64,000 bases of DNA from assembly GCF_015706575.1 (NCBI RefSeq), contig NW_024037063.1:10726927-10790926 (forward strand). The letters are read 5' to 3'. Under the pieces are notes generated by a model. The model worked only from the letters and a program-made list of their open reading frames with translations, had not been told where the DNA came from and ran no database searches. The DNA is from Patiria miniata. Taxonomy: Eukaryota; Echinodermata; Asteroidea; Valvatida; Asterinidae. Of the stretch, positions 1 through 10,383 are shown one piece after another (position 1 is the stretch's first letter; the number at the start of each line of letters is the position of its first letter). The translations under genes were made by a program, and so were the position numbers.

Positions 1-101
1 ACTAACTTAGCATTATCTTAATTCTCTCTCAGTCCATTTCTGGTTGTATTTTTTTGTTACAAATATTCATAAACAGTTTACTTCTGAATAAAACTGAGAA
101 G

Positions 102-115
102 CAGTGGCGTAGCCA

Positions 116-155
<40 letters not shown>

Positions 156-312
156 AGCCCCCCTGAAACCTCGTCGCCCCCCCCCACTGAGATTTTGAGT
201 TTCTAAAACAATTATCATTGATCTATATGACGCCCTCCCATGAAATGTTCCAGCCCCCCCCCCCCCCCCCCCCCCCAGTGCCCCCACTGAAAAATTCCTG
301 GCTACGCCACTG
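102..312. mobile_element. hAT-like MITE with long G/C runs, copy 1
   Basis: The ends are the inverted repeats CAGTGGCGTAGCCAC (from 102) and TGGCTACGCCACTG (299-312). The flanks ctgagaag and ctgaaaag are 8-bp near-identical direct repeats, the size of a hAT target-site duplication. The interior has runs of about 38 G and about 22 C and no coding capacity. It lies in the gene A intron just upstream of the exon at 487. Two further copies lie in SRCR introns of gene B (47613 and 50211). Confidence 0.75.
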
Positions 313-486
313 CTGAAAAGGCTCAAAACTCAAATGATGACCCTTCTCAAACGTACATAAAATACTAATCTCTCTACTATATTCCAATCAAAACTATGTA
401 TTGGCACTAAATCAAGTCCAACCCCTTGGGCTACACAAAGCCTGATTCTTAAAATACATTCCATCCATGTATTTTACGCTCAACAG

Positions 487-3400
487 CTGCTAGTCCGGTA
501 CCCATTAGCTTCACCGTGTATCAAACCAGCAAGTTGTTTAGCTCGAAGCTGATTGCTGATGCCGAGTCCAATGGTTCCCGTCGGTTTGTGGATAGTGCAA
601 TCATTTCTGCTACGGTGGTTGGTGTCCATGTCGAGAACCTACCAGAAGACAATCCGGTGGTTGTTACCTTTGGTCAAAATCCAGTAAGATGTCAAATTAT
701 TGATGGGAGGATATTCATTAGTTGCGAAGCATAATGATATCACCACGAATCGGTCATAGGGCTGTAATATCATTTAGCATATAACATCACATTCAGAGTC
801 AAATGTTACGACAAATAACAGAAATTCACCACTGTGATAACGTCAATTGTTTTGCAATACTGTGGAACTATACTGTAAAACAAATGGATGCACAATCATC
901 GTTGAATGTTAAAAGTGGCTTTTCAATTCGCAGGTGATGGAAGGGACGGTGCAGTGCGTTTTCTGGGATAACGAACTCCAAGATGGCGTCGGGGATTGGT
1001 CACCAGAGGGCTGCAGACTAGTGACCTCAATCAGCGGGAGGACTGAGTGTCACTGTGATCATGCTACCAGCTTTGCAGTACTCGTGGTTAGATATTCAAC
1101 TCATTATATAGAGAAAGGGTTTTTTTTCAATCTCAAAATACTGGTTAAGAAGATGAAACAACAAAAGCTCGGTTTTAAAGGGACTTTGATCTTTTTCAGG
1201 ACATTCACGGCCAAAAGTACTCGAGCCTAGCTCTGGATATCATCAGTAAGATTGGATGTGCTGTGTCCATTGCTTCCCTTGTTTTCACCATCATCATATA
1301 CCTCGCCATCAAGTAAGAATGAGACTTAATCGTATTTATGAATAAAGTACATCTTCTGTTTCATTTGAATGATAGGCAAATAATTCTGGGGAAAAACCGT
1401 CTCATGAATAATCTGCTAAACACACACCTCCTGGGAAAAACGAATTTACGACTTACATGTAGGTCATGACATTAAAGCCACAAAAGGGGACATGTTATGT
1501 TCATTAGGTATGGTTGATTTGTTTAGGTATACATGTAGTGTCGGAAATGAGCGTTATACCATTATGCATCTTATATCCAATCCACTGTTTCAATTTTCCC
1601 GGTAGGTCCTTGCGAGAGAAGACACCAAGTCGCATCTTAGTTTGCTTCTCTTTCTCTCTGCTCTGTCTCTATCTGGTCTTCCTGGTTGGTATTGAGCAGA
1701 CATCGTCTCGCATAGGTTGCATCATCGTTGCTGTGTTGATGCACTATTTCACTCTTAGCTCCATGGCATGGATGGGAGTCGAGGCAACCAACCTCTATCT
1801 GAAACTCGTTAGAGTCTTCAACTCTAACGTGGAACACTTCATGGTCAAAGCCTCTATCGCTGCCTGGGGTGAGTATGACATGTCAATATTAATGGAACGT
1901 AGACAAATATTAAAGTGACGGGGGTCGACTTGTCTTCAATCATAACGTATAAATGAAGCGTGGTGGTTATGATTTTAAGAAGGTGTATCCAGCATCACAT
2001 TTTAAAATCAGTTAAAAAATCAGTTTGTTCTCAAAATTGGACAGTGACGCGGAGATAAAGAATATTGATTCACCTTATTGAGTATGATTTGTGAGATTGT
2101 TGTTAAAATGAAATCTATCCACCTATTACTGCCCCTCTTTATTGCTTAGAAAGTTGATGGAGGAGCGCACACTATAGGGTGATGTGAATCAATGAATGTA
2201 ATCAATCATAATATTATAGCTGCTATAAATTCAAATTGAGAACGAATTCCTTTTTTTTTTTTACAATGTGTCATATGTTTGCAGAATGCAAAATATCATC
2301 AGAATTGCACAGAGACATCTTGGTTAATGTTTTGGATGCTTAGATTTGTTATTTCGTTTGTAATGTTGTGATTGTTTTTGCCAGCATGCTCAAGGAAATT
2401 ATATAATTATCTTTTGCAGGAATGCCAATGATTGTTGTTGGTGTAATACTAGCAGTGGATTACACGGTTTATGAAAATGAAAGCAGGTATGAAATGACGT
2501 GTACACTGGCAACACTTGGTAGAGGGATTCAAATTGACTATAGCCAAATGAACAGAGCCATTGAGATCTTGAAACATCGTTGATTGTAAAACACTTTGTT
2601 CGGTTACTGAGGTCTTTGGATCAAATACCACCGCGGTGAAATTTTCCAAAATGTATGTTGATTAAGAGTAAATTGAATATTTTTCCTTCGTATTTATTTT
2701 GATGATTATGATATTTTTACTCGAACTTTTAGTCCAAATGTTCACCTAGATTTCAAAGCATAACACCCAATCACAGTGTGCTTTGAATAGAAAGGAAGTA
2801 CATATTTTGGACAACCTTTCAAAGCAACACTTTGTACACTGATATCCTCCTAGTATCAACGAGGAATTTACACATTGGTTTAGCGATAATTAACCTAAAT
2901 TAATTCGGCCCAGGACATTACACTAACAAGATGCAAACGTTATGCATTATAATGCTGTATTACACATTGAATATCATGTACAATAATTGAAGTAATATAC
3001 AGTGTGTAATTATGTAAAGTATGCATGATTTCAATTTGCAGTTGTTTCTTGAAGCCCGGTGCAGCCTTCTACTACGGTCAGCTGCTCATGATCGGTCTGG
3101 TCTTCCTCTACAATGCCTTCATCTTTGTCCTGATCGCCCGTCGCTTGACCTGCAAGGCTAAAGTGATCCAAAGCTCCAACACGAAAGGCAAGCGAAGTCA
3201 GATGGCCAAGCGGCTGCAGAACATGGCTGCCATCTCAGTGCTTCTCGGTCTTACCTGGGCCTTCGGTCTCCTCTCAGTCATCGAGTCTTCCAACTTCGTC
3301 TTCCAAATCCTTTTCTGCGTCTTCAACTCCCTGCAAGGTCTGTTCATCTTCCTGTTGTTCGTCGTCCGACAGGATAACGTGCGAGGCAAGGTCCTCGGAT

Positions 3401-3819
3401 GCTTTCACAAGACACCGGCGACAAGTGGATCCTTCTCACCATCCGTATCAAACACCAAGTTCAAATCACAGTCGCGTTTGACTGATGTCGGTGATGGGGG
3501 TAATGGGATAGAGGGGTATGTCCCTGGTAAAGCTACAGATCCACAGAAGAAAGATGGGATGAAAGAGGAAGAAGAGAATGTGTATGATAACCAGGCCATA
3601 GAACAACTTGAAATGAACGATATTGGAGAGGGTGAGGAAAATGCCTCTGATAACGAGGCTATTGTTCAGCTGCAGATGGATGAGATGGTAGAGAGTGGAG
3701 TGAAAGGGGATCATAACGAGGCTATGGATTATACGAAGATTGATGATACGAAGATGGATGAGATTGAATTGAAAGAAGAGAATGTGTGTGATACCCAGGC
3801 CATGGCAAACAGGCTGTAA
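487..3819 (+). CDS. Adhesion GPCR (gene A), 3' six exons: GAIN end, GPS, 7TM, acidic tail
   Basis: Exons by GT-AG boundaries and phase: 487-683, 934-1086, 1200-1312, 1606-1868, 2420-2486, 3042-3819 (TAA at 3817-3819). This gives about 523 residues. The first exon is the C-terminal part of a GAIN domain. The second is the GPS box, with four Cys, two Trp and [11 protein letters not shown]. The remaining exons hold seven hydrophobic segments, with TM3 reading [20 protein letters not shown] and TM6 reading [11 protein letters not shown], typical of class B2 receptors and closest by eye to ADGRG. The extracellular Cys of TM3 and of ECL2 (ESSCF) are present. The acceptor at 486 requires upstream exons before base 1, so the ectodomain is not visible. 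Exon lengths match gene B exactly except for the last exon. The tail after TM7 is acidic and carries four related repeats. No breaks are seen. Ligand and G protein are unknown. Confidence 0.9.
934..1086 (+). CDS. Gene A exon: GPS autoproteolysis motif
   Basis: Fifty-one codons, phase 0 at both ends, between a cag acceptor and a gtta donor. It encodes [21 protein letters not shown] and then [13 protein letters not shown]: the four Cys and two Trp of a GPS. In this family the chain is cut just before the Thr/Ser, and the segment TSFAVLV would be the tethered agonist. The residue before the cut is Ala rather than the usual Leu, so cleavage is likely but not certain. Confidence 0.9.
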
Positions 3820-4081
3820 ATCAACAAACAAGGAATTCTATTTATCTGGGGAAAAGAAAACTTGTAGAATTACCAAGCTAATGCTCAAATGAAGACGGGG
3901 CGTTGATACACTTGAAGAAAACAAAAATCTTAGTTTCTTTCCAAATACTATCGATAACTGATGTTAAAGTGTTTACTGTAACAAATTGATTACTCCATCT
4001 CAAAACATGTCACGGATGTCGTGGATGACATATGAAATAACGTGGAGCAGATACACTTCTCAGTATCTTTTCTAAAATAAA
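3820..4081 (+). other. Gene A 3' UTR with polyadenylation signal
   Basis: The sequence after the stop is AT-rich and non-coding. An AATAAA at 4076-4081 is the first good polyadenylation signal, so the transcript probably ends about 10-30 bases later. The exact cleavage site cannot be read from sequence alone. Confidence 0.5.
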
Positions 4082-4257
4082 TTTTAAGTTTCTATTTTTA
4101 CTAGCAGTTTAAATTTTATTTAGTCTTTATTGCTTGACATTTGCACATGTTATTAAATATTTCTCATTTCCGTTATAAAGAATTACACATATAATTTGTA
4201 CATTTTTAAGGGTATTGCAGTTTCTTATATCACGTGGCTTTTTGCCCTTCCCTTAAA

Positions 4258-4730
4258 GAGGTTGTGGAATGCTCGAAGACATTTCCGTCATTTTTCGGGT
4301 ATATGTAGCCTAAGGTGTAATGAAATAAAAACGACTATTGTTTCTGTCATGAAATGAGTACAACAGGTACTTTTGAGAGCTGTTTTCCAGGTCCAGTTTC
4401 GACCCGAACGTGCAACTGTGTAAAAGTCGTCGTTGCGGGCAGCAAACAAAACACAGTAAATCGTGACGAAATAAACAGGACTCCCGATGCACAGTAGCAT
4501 ACACAAGTCCTGTTTATTACGTCACGATTTACTGTGTTTTGTTTGCTGCCCGCAACGACGACTTTTACACAGTTGCACGTTCGGGTCGAAACTGGACCTG
4601 GAAAACAGCTCTCAAAAGTACCTGTTGTACTCATTTCATGACAGAAACAATAGTCGTTTTTATTTCGTCACACCTTAGGCTACATATACCCGAAAAATGA
4701 CGGAAATGTCTTCGAGCATTCCACAACCTC
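4258..4730. repeat. Near-perfect palindrome, 225-bp arms, 23-bp loop (foldback element)
   Basis: Bases 4258-4482 are the reverse complement of 4506-4730 with only a few mismatches; the loop is 4483-4505. The arms begin GAGGTTGTGG and end CCACAACCTC, and TTAA lies at 4253-4256 on the left and 4731-4734 on the right. That resembles a TTAA target-site duplication as made by piggyBac-type transposases, though one extra A lies on the left. No coding capacity is convincing: open frames here are mirror images of one another. It is probably a non-autonomous foldback element or hairpin MITE. Confidence 0.85.
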
Positions 4731-5103
4731 TTAACTTTACTGTGGTGTATTTTATAATTTTGGTTTAGTCCATTCGGAATGGTATCCTTTTTCCTTCTCT
4801 AGGAATTGTCACATTTCGAATTTTTAAATCGTTTGTTTTTCATTAAGATTTTTAATGTCATTTTTAATTTAATTTATCAACCTTTGATTCATTTCAATTT
4901 TTTTTTTTAGTATTCTGCAATTCTATACAGTGGGCAGGGCCGGATTTAGTGTTCCGTAGGCCCTAGGCACCAGTGTTCCGTAGGCCCTGCTACTCAACCC
5001 TAATTACCGGCACCAATTTCATGTTGATGCTAAGCTGTGCTAAGCAAGCCAGGCCAAACTAGTAGCTATATCTTGGTCAATCAGCCACAGAGCAGATAAT
5101 TCA

Positions 5104-5830
5104 TATGCTGGTTACTGCTCTTATTGATTATTGTAATGCTGTTGTAGTAGGTCTCCCTACCTCATCCCTGGCCCCTTTGCAGAGGGTACAGAATGCTGCA
5201 GCCAGGCTGCTCACTGGTACAAAAAAGTATGATCACATCACTCCAGCTCTCACGCAACTGCACTGGTTGCTAGTCAAGTATAGGGTGATATTTAAAGTTT
5301 GTCTCTTGGTAATTGTCTCCATGGTCCGTGGAATTGGTTGTGCTCCTAATTAGTTGTGTGCTCCTAAGTACTAGAGTTCCAACTATATTTGCTCGTTCTG
5401 CGCTAGACACGTCTTGATTATATAGCCATAATGCCATGAGGTTTTCTGTGGCTGGTCCCCGCCTGTGGAACCAGCTTGAAATTAACCTTAGGGAGTTTTC
5501 CAAGGAACAGATTTTTAAGTCGGGTTTAAAAACTCATCAAGCAGGCCTTTCTTAATTCATAGGTAATGGTTTTTAATGGCTGGACTTGTAGTGTATTTTT
5601 TATGTATTGATATACCTTTTTAAGCAGGCTTTTTTAATTCATAGGTAATGGTTTTTAATGGCTAAATTTTACTCACAGGGCTTATAATGTACTTTTATCT
5701 ATTGATCTACACCTTCACTTATATTTAATTTGTATTACTTTATCTTTTTAATGTGTACAGCGCCTGAGAGCATATTATGGATTTTCGGGCGCTATATAAA
5801 TGCTAATTATAATTTAGTATTATTATAAAA
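5104..5830 (+). mobile_element. LINE remnant, L2/CR1-like, 3' end
   Basis: The frame at 5105-5353 encodes DYCNAVVVGLPTSSLAPLQR and QNAAARLLTGTKKYDHITP, the conserved C-terminal part of L2/CR1-type reverse transcriptase ORFs. A second block near 5440-5550 encodes FSVAGPRLWNQL and SGLKTHQAGLS, the usual last residues of such ORFs. The frame is broken between the two blocks. The 3' end at 5755-5815 (cagcgcctgagagcat, gggcgctatataaatgc) is the short stem found at LINE tails, followed by AT-rich repeats. It is 5'-truncated and dead. Confidence 0.75.
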
Positions 5831-6059
5831 GCCTGATGGTACCGTGCATCAGAACGATAACTAATAACGTAAATCTTATGCGTACGTACATATACATGGA
5901 GTTACGTATAAGTGCGTCAATTGGTGAAATCGAAACTCCGAGAGAAACGCTAAAACTAAAAAATAAAAAACAAGTGCAAGTGCACAATAAGCTCTGGCCG
6001 TCTGCCATGAAAGTCTTGCCTGAAATATTTCCTTGCCTGACGTGGTCTGCGTTAACGTA

Positions 6060-6460
6060 GCCGGTGCGCGTAATTTTTTTCCTAGGAGGGTTAGGGGCAA
6101 TGTCATGAATAATTCAGTTTTTCCTTTGAATCATTGCAAGACTTGGGTTCTCGTTCTATTTTCCCCTTAACTTAAAATTATCTCAGTGATAAATTTGGAG
6201 AAGAAAAATAGCTGATGAAAATGAACAGCGACGACGTGGATTCGAACCAGGGATCTTTGTATCCATAGCTCATCTCGCTATCCACTAGGCTACTGTGTGG
6301 TAGCTCGACGACAACCGTTCTTTAAAATGCTTTAATGTATTGTAACTAGTTGAGTAACTAACAACGATGCTGTTGATGTCATTGTCCGTTCTCATAGATA
6401 AACATGAATTATTCATGACATTGCCCCTAACCCTCCTAGGAATAAAAATTACGCAGCCGG
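6060..6460 (-). repeat. tRNA-like sequence between inverted repeats (SINE-like)
   Basis: Arms at 6061-6115 and 6406-6460 are inverted copies, sharing cctaggagggttaggggcaa. Between them, on the minus strand, 6292-6282 reads TAGCCTAGTGG (A box) and 6248-6238 reads GGTTCGAATCC (perfect B box), about the spacing of a tRNA promoter. The acceptor and T stems do not pair well, so this is a tRNA-derived element rather than a functional tRNA gene. Confidence 0.55.
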
Positions 6461-6974
6461 TACTAGTATTATGCATGTCTCAACGTTGAATGTCGAACGG
6501 GGCACCGGTCTCCTTTCCGCACCAGTGAATGACCAAAGCCCCCTAAGTTTCCCATAAAATATAGTACGCTATATACCGCGTGACATACCACGTGACCACA
6601 ACATTACTGCCCATAACTTGCCTCCGTTAACAAAATTTTCATTAACAACTTCACAAATTGTCACAAACAATGTTTGTGAAGTATTTCATTTATTTTGTCT
6701 AGGTTTTTTGGGGGTGAAAATTAAAATTTGGTATTTTATGGGAAACTAAGGGGGCTCGTTTTTGGTCAATTTTCCGGGGACAGAACACCGACCGACCGAC
6801 TGACCAACCACGAAATTACATGTAGAAGCTCCTGCAAACCAAATTGGATGTCCGGGCGTAGCAAATGTGGTTGTTGGTGTAGGTGTTTTATGGCACTCTG
6901 CGGTATTTTCGTAGGCCCTCAAATTTTTCGTAGGCCCCACCGTGCTGTGCCTATTTGATAATCCGGGCCTGTGT

Positions 6975-7260
6975 ATAGGGCTTCTAAGGATAACAGTTTT
7001 AATGAGACCACCCTATTAAAATAAACCTCTAAGTAAGTGCACAATGTTGAGAGATTATTTCCCAATTTCGATATATCTATGTACTAAATGTGAAATCATT
7101 ATGTTCTTCTCGTTCTTTGAAATTTAAAACTGTGTATTGTATTGTACTGTATTGTATTAGAGAGTAAAGTAAAGCCGACCCATTTCGTGGATTTTTTTTC
7201 CGTAAAATAATATCAATTTGTGTCACCTGTTGTAAGCAATGCCGCTCACTGGTTTTCACT
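6975..7260 (+). repeat. Dispersed repeat, copy 1 (inverted partner at 14150-14440)
   Basis: This stretch matches, in reverse complement, bases 14150-14440. Shared landmarks in order are taacagttttaatgaga, gtgtattgtattgta, ccgacccattt and taagcaatgcc. The family is not recognised. No coding capacity. Confidence 0.6.
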
Positions 7261-7860
7261 TTCTTGTCATAACGTTTTTCGAAAGAGAGGTGTAAATTTA
7301 AATAATATTTTTTTGCCCTTCATCAACGTATAGTGCTTATTTCGTTGGACGTAGCATGTTTACGTCTGTACAGGGCAAGCGCTATTGACTAAATTAACAA
7401 AATATGCTGAATCCGGAAAATGATCGAATTTCATACTGTTCTGATCACTCTTGTATTAAATCATCACCGTTTTCACAAAGAAACACATTATGTCAAAAAT
7501 TACCATTTTTTTCGATTTCGATTTTTTCACTATGATGCTTTAAAACATTGCACTGTAACAAATTAAGGTCTCTTAATGATAGTCTTCTTGATGGATTGGA
7601 ATGCATTTCATTATTTAACTTTGTATGGGTTTAGCAAGGGCCAGCCTTGCTACCCCACCCAGGTTTTGGTATTTCTTAAGTTTGTATCTAAATTCCTGGG
7701 ACATTCTTATCAAAGTCTTTTGGTATTTCTTAAGTTTGTATCTAAATTCCTGGGACATTCTTATCAAAGTCTTAACAAATAATGAATTGTAAAGCGCATT
7801 GCCAGCTTTGGCGGTCCTGAAATGCGCTAGAAAGAACGTGTTATTATTATTATTAAAGGA
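7261..7860. other. Intergenic stretch with a 54-bp tandem duplication and a LINE-like tail
   Basis: Mostly AT-rich without a gene. A 54-bp segment is duplicated head to tail (7664-7717 and 7718-7771). Immediately after, 7785-7855 reads gtaaagcgcattgccag, aatgcgctagaaag and (ATT)n, the stem plus microsatellite tail of LINE or SINE 3' ends. Confidence 0.5.
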
Positions 7861-7899
7861 TCTGTAGACTGCAGACAGTATTCAATGCTTGAATGCACA

Positions 7900-8106
7900 T
7901 GCAGTATATAAAGGCCCATGGTCACTGGTTTGGGTGAGGCATTCCTTACATCGGTGTGTCTGGGGACACTTGCTTAGCTTGGCGGTTGGCGGTACTTTAT
8001 TTTGTATTTAGTTTCGCTACCCAGGTGGGAGTGTAGCTACTTTTCATTTTTGTCTAATTTTTACCCGCCGTCCGTCGAGCGAGCTCCTCAACAGTTTATG
8101 TAAGTG
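7900..8106 (+). promoter_or_regulatory. Possible Pol II promoter-like segment (TATATAAA)
   Basis: TATATAAA occurs at 7905-7912 in gcagtatataaaggccc. About 190 bases later cagtttatgtaagtgt (near 8093-8106) resembles a splice donor. No downstream coding exon is recognised, so this may be an LTR or transposon promoter, or chance. Confidence 0.2.
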
Positions 8107-8639
8107 TACTTTTCTTTATATTTATTTGGTAAACTATGTTTGAGCTTCCTGTGCTCCTGGCCGAGCTGACTTTCCATTGCGCTATGGGCATGGCCCTTTA
8201 CATTTGTTTAATAATGCAACTATATTTTTTGGGGCGAGTGATATCAATTTGTGATTGCTCAGCGAATTAATTATATCATATATTTTCCTGAGACCAACAT
8301 TTCTTGTCTCGTGTTTGATTTATTTTTAGTTTGTGTCAATTCACGGTGGGCGTGGCTTCCATAAGGGGGTCCCCGTTACAGTACTTAACCATTTTGACAT
8401 GTTTTTGTAAGCAAAACATCAGTAATTTCCAAATTACATTAATGATGCAAGAGGCAGACATCTCGATATATTGCATTTTGCGTTTTCAAGAAGAGACACA
8501 AGCATTTTGGCCACTTGAACGCGTACAAAACCTATTGCATGGCAGCGTAAAACTAGGTCAACTGAGATTTGCAGAACCCTCAAATAAAAAAAAACAAAAA
8601 GCTCCTGAAAACGGTTAAAGTGATGACGATAAAACCTTA

Positions 8640-9430
8640 TAAAACTTGAACCCTGGCCTTATGTCGTGAACAAATTGTGACTTCATCAGATATGAAATAA
8701 CAAGCGATTTAAGATCATTTCTTGCGTTCTGTAGAGCTTCCTTTGTATTACAGGAAGAGAGTTTCTCCTTGCAGTACCTGTTCTTGGCCTGACATATCAG
8801 GTTTGATGTTTTGCGTCTGTCTTGTAGGAATTTCTCTCGGTCATCGGAAGATCTCGTTTTAAGTCATTTACGTTCGGCGCTACGTCTTACACGCCGAGCA
8901 ATATTGATGTCATCGTTGTACCTTGGCATTCTGCTTCTGAGGGTACGTGATTTGACAGTAGAGGGAGCTACAGAATCCAGAAGCTGACTGAGTTCTTGGT
9001 GACACCATTTAAATGAAACGTCTGCATCATCCTGATGATCGAATGAGTCCATGATGTAAGTTATGAATCCGAGAAACTCTGTTTGTCAATGATCCTGTAG
9101 TTCCTTATAGAAGTTGTGGTCTGTTGTGCTGTCGCCTTTGTGATGTTCACATTGATGTAGACAGCATGGTAATCAGACATAAGGGCCTCATGCACGTATC
9201 AGTTGTCAATAAGAGCCTCATCAGAACACCTGGTAAATACCGAGTCGAGGGTGTGGCCCATTGTACGAGTTGGTCCTGTTACATGTAGCTGAAAGTTGGC
9301 CGAAGAGACAATCTGTAAGAAGGTGACAACATCTGGCTTGGCTGGCAAATCAACATGTAGATGGGGGTGGGCGATAGATGACGATGAAGTGAAGTGTTGA
9401 CGCCATATTGGTGACGTGCATGGATTCAAA
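8640..9430 (-). mobile_element. LINE remnant, L2/CR1-like, endonuclease end and linker
   Basis: On the minus strand 9429-9199 encodes LHVDLPAKPDVVTFLQIVSS and VTGPTRTMGHTLDSVFTR, the C-terminal part of an apurinic-type LINE endonuclease. The frame at 9052-8864 continues with SVAPSTVKSRTLRSRMPRYN and IARRVRRSAERK, the usual linker before the reverse transcriptase. Stops and frameshifts separate the pieces and the reverse transcriptase is absent. It is a dead fragment in the opposite orientation to the LINE piece at 5104. Confidence 0.75.
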
Positions 9431-9840
9431 TGATATATAATCCATTAGACTATCTTTAAATGACAACCTGAGGGCTGATTTGAAGATAACTGCATAACTG
9501 CATCATCCCTTCACTCTCACACTCTTTTGTCCGTTCCCACTCCCTGTGACCTTTGATCCTTCCCCTTTCTGGTCCCTCCCCTGTTCACACCAGACCCCTT
9601 GTGGTTTGCCATCTCCCTTTGTTTCTTTGTTCTCTCATCCACCCTCCCCTGCATCTTTCTACACCTTTCCCACTTAATCCTCCTTTTGTATTTCTTCTTT
9701 CAGCCCTGCATGTTTGTGTGCACCCCCATGTTAATGTATGTACCTCTGTCATTTCTGTTTTAGCCTCTGAAGAAGAACTTGCTAAGTTCGCAACGTCAGG
9801 CCACATTAATTTTAAGATTTATATATTTTAGGTCCATCCA
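9431..9840 (+). other. Pyrimidine-rich stretch ending in a hammerhead-like motif
   Basis: Bases 9490-9760 are C/T-rich with no domain. At 9763-9801 the order is GCCT, CTGAAGA, a short AACTT/AAGTT hairpin, CGCAACGTC and AGGC. This copies the layout of a hammerhead ribozyme core (CUGANGA, stem II, GAAAC, GUC), with GCCT pairing to AGGC as stem I and one core base changed (GCAA instead of GAAA). Penelope-like elements are known to carry such motifs, so this may be a Penelope remnant. Confidence 0.35.
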
Positions 9841-10383
9841 GTCAGTAAGCAGTTTGCAGCAGTTTTACTTTTTTACATAACTGCAATACCTCAGCTCCAC
9901 CACGTCCGGCTTTGCGTGGTGCACTGAGGAAGGATCATCTTCGCACAGCCAACTTTAAGTGATTGCAATTATGTGTATGTCATGTTCTACAATATAATTG
10001 CATGTGGACTGTGACTTGTTATAAGGGAGTGGGCATTCCCAAACACAAATTCTGGAATTGAGTTCATTTGTGTTGTGGTCCTGTTTTGTGGATGTATCGT
10101 AGATTTTCATGATTGACGCCACGCAGTTGGTTGGATCTGTGGACCAATAACACGGCAAAATGAAACAACCTGAATCGTGACAATCCTAGATATTTAATGT
10201 TTGCCCATATGTCATCATCAGGCAGTTTCTGGGTCTTCACAATTAGTAATGACGGCATTCAGTTAACATGCTGTTCCAATGCATTTATTCTTTTCTCTCA
10301 TAGCATACACGTAGGCCCTACTTGTAACCTTTTCGAAATAATACATGTGGAATTTATAAAGCTTAACAGCAATTTTCATACAA
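9841..10383. other. Intergenic, nothing recognised
   Basis: No domain-bearing frame, RNA gene or clear repeat was seen. Small open frames here lack any recognisable motif. Confidence 0.5.

Larger units (their letters stand above)
4928..6972. mobile_element. Composite region bounded by hAT-like inverted ends
   Basis: The left edge reads GGGCAGGGCCGGATTTAG followed by two gttccgtaggccct repeats. The right edge, in reverse complement, reads CAGGCCCGGATTAT followed by gggcctacgaaaa repeats. These look like the two ends of one hAT-like element. No 8-bp target duplication is visible. Inside are a LINE remnant (5104-5830), a tRNA-like inverted-repeat unit (6060-6460) and a further inverted pair (6526-6558 with 6731-6765). 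No transposase is recognisable. Confidence 0.4.

Noticed and set aside
78..326. Gly/Pro-rich 82-codon minus-strand frame
   Set aside because: It is the translated G and C runs of the hAT-like MITE.
4288..4678. Near-identical small ORFs on both strands at the palindrome
   Set aside because: They are mirror copies of the inverted repeat, not genes.
6231..6300. Functional tRNA gene
   Set aside because: A and B boxes are present but acceptor and T stems do not pair; treated as a SINE-like relic.
7554..8380. An LTR bounded by TGTAAC and GTTACA
   Set aside because: It would contain a LINE-like tail and the 54-bp duplication, and the flanks show no target duplication.
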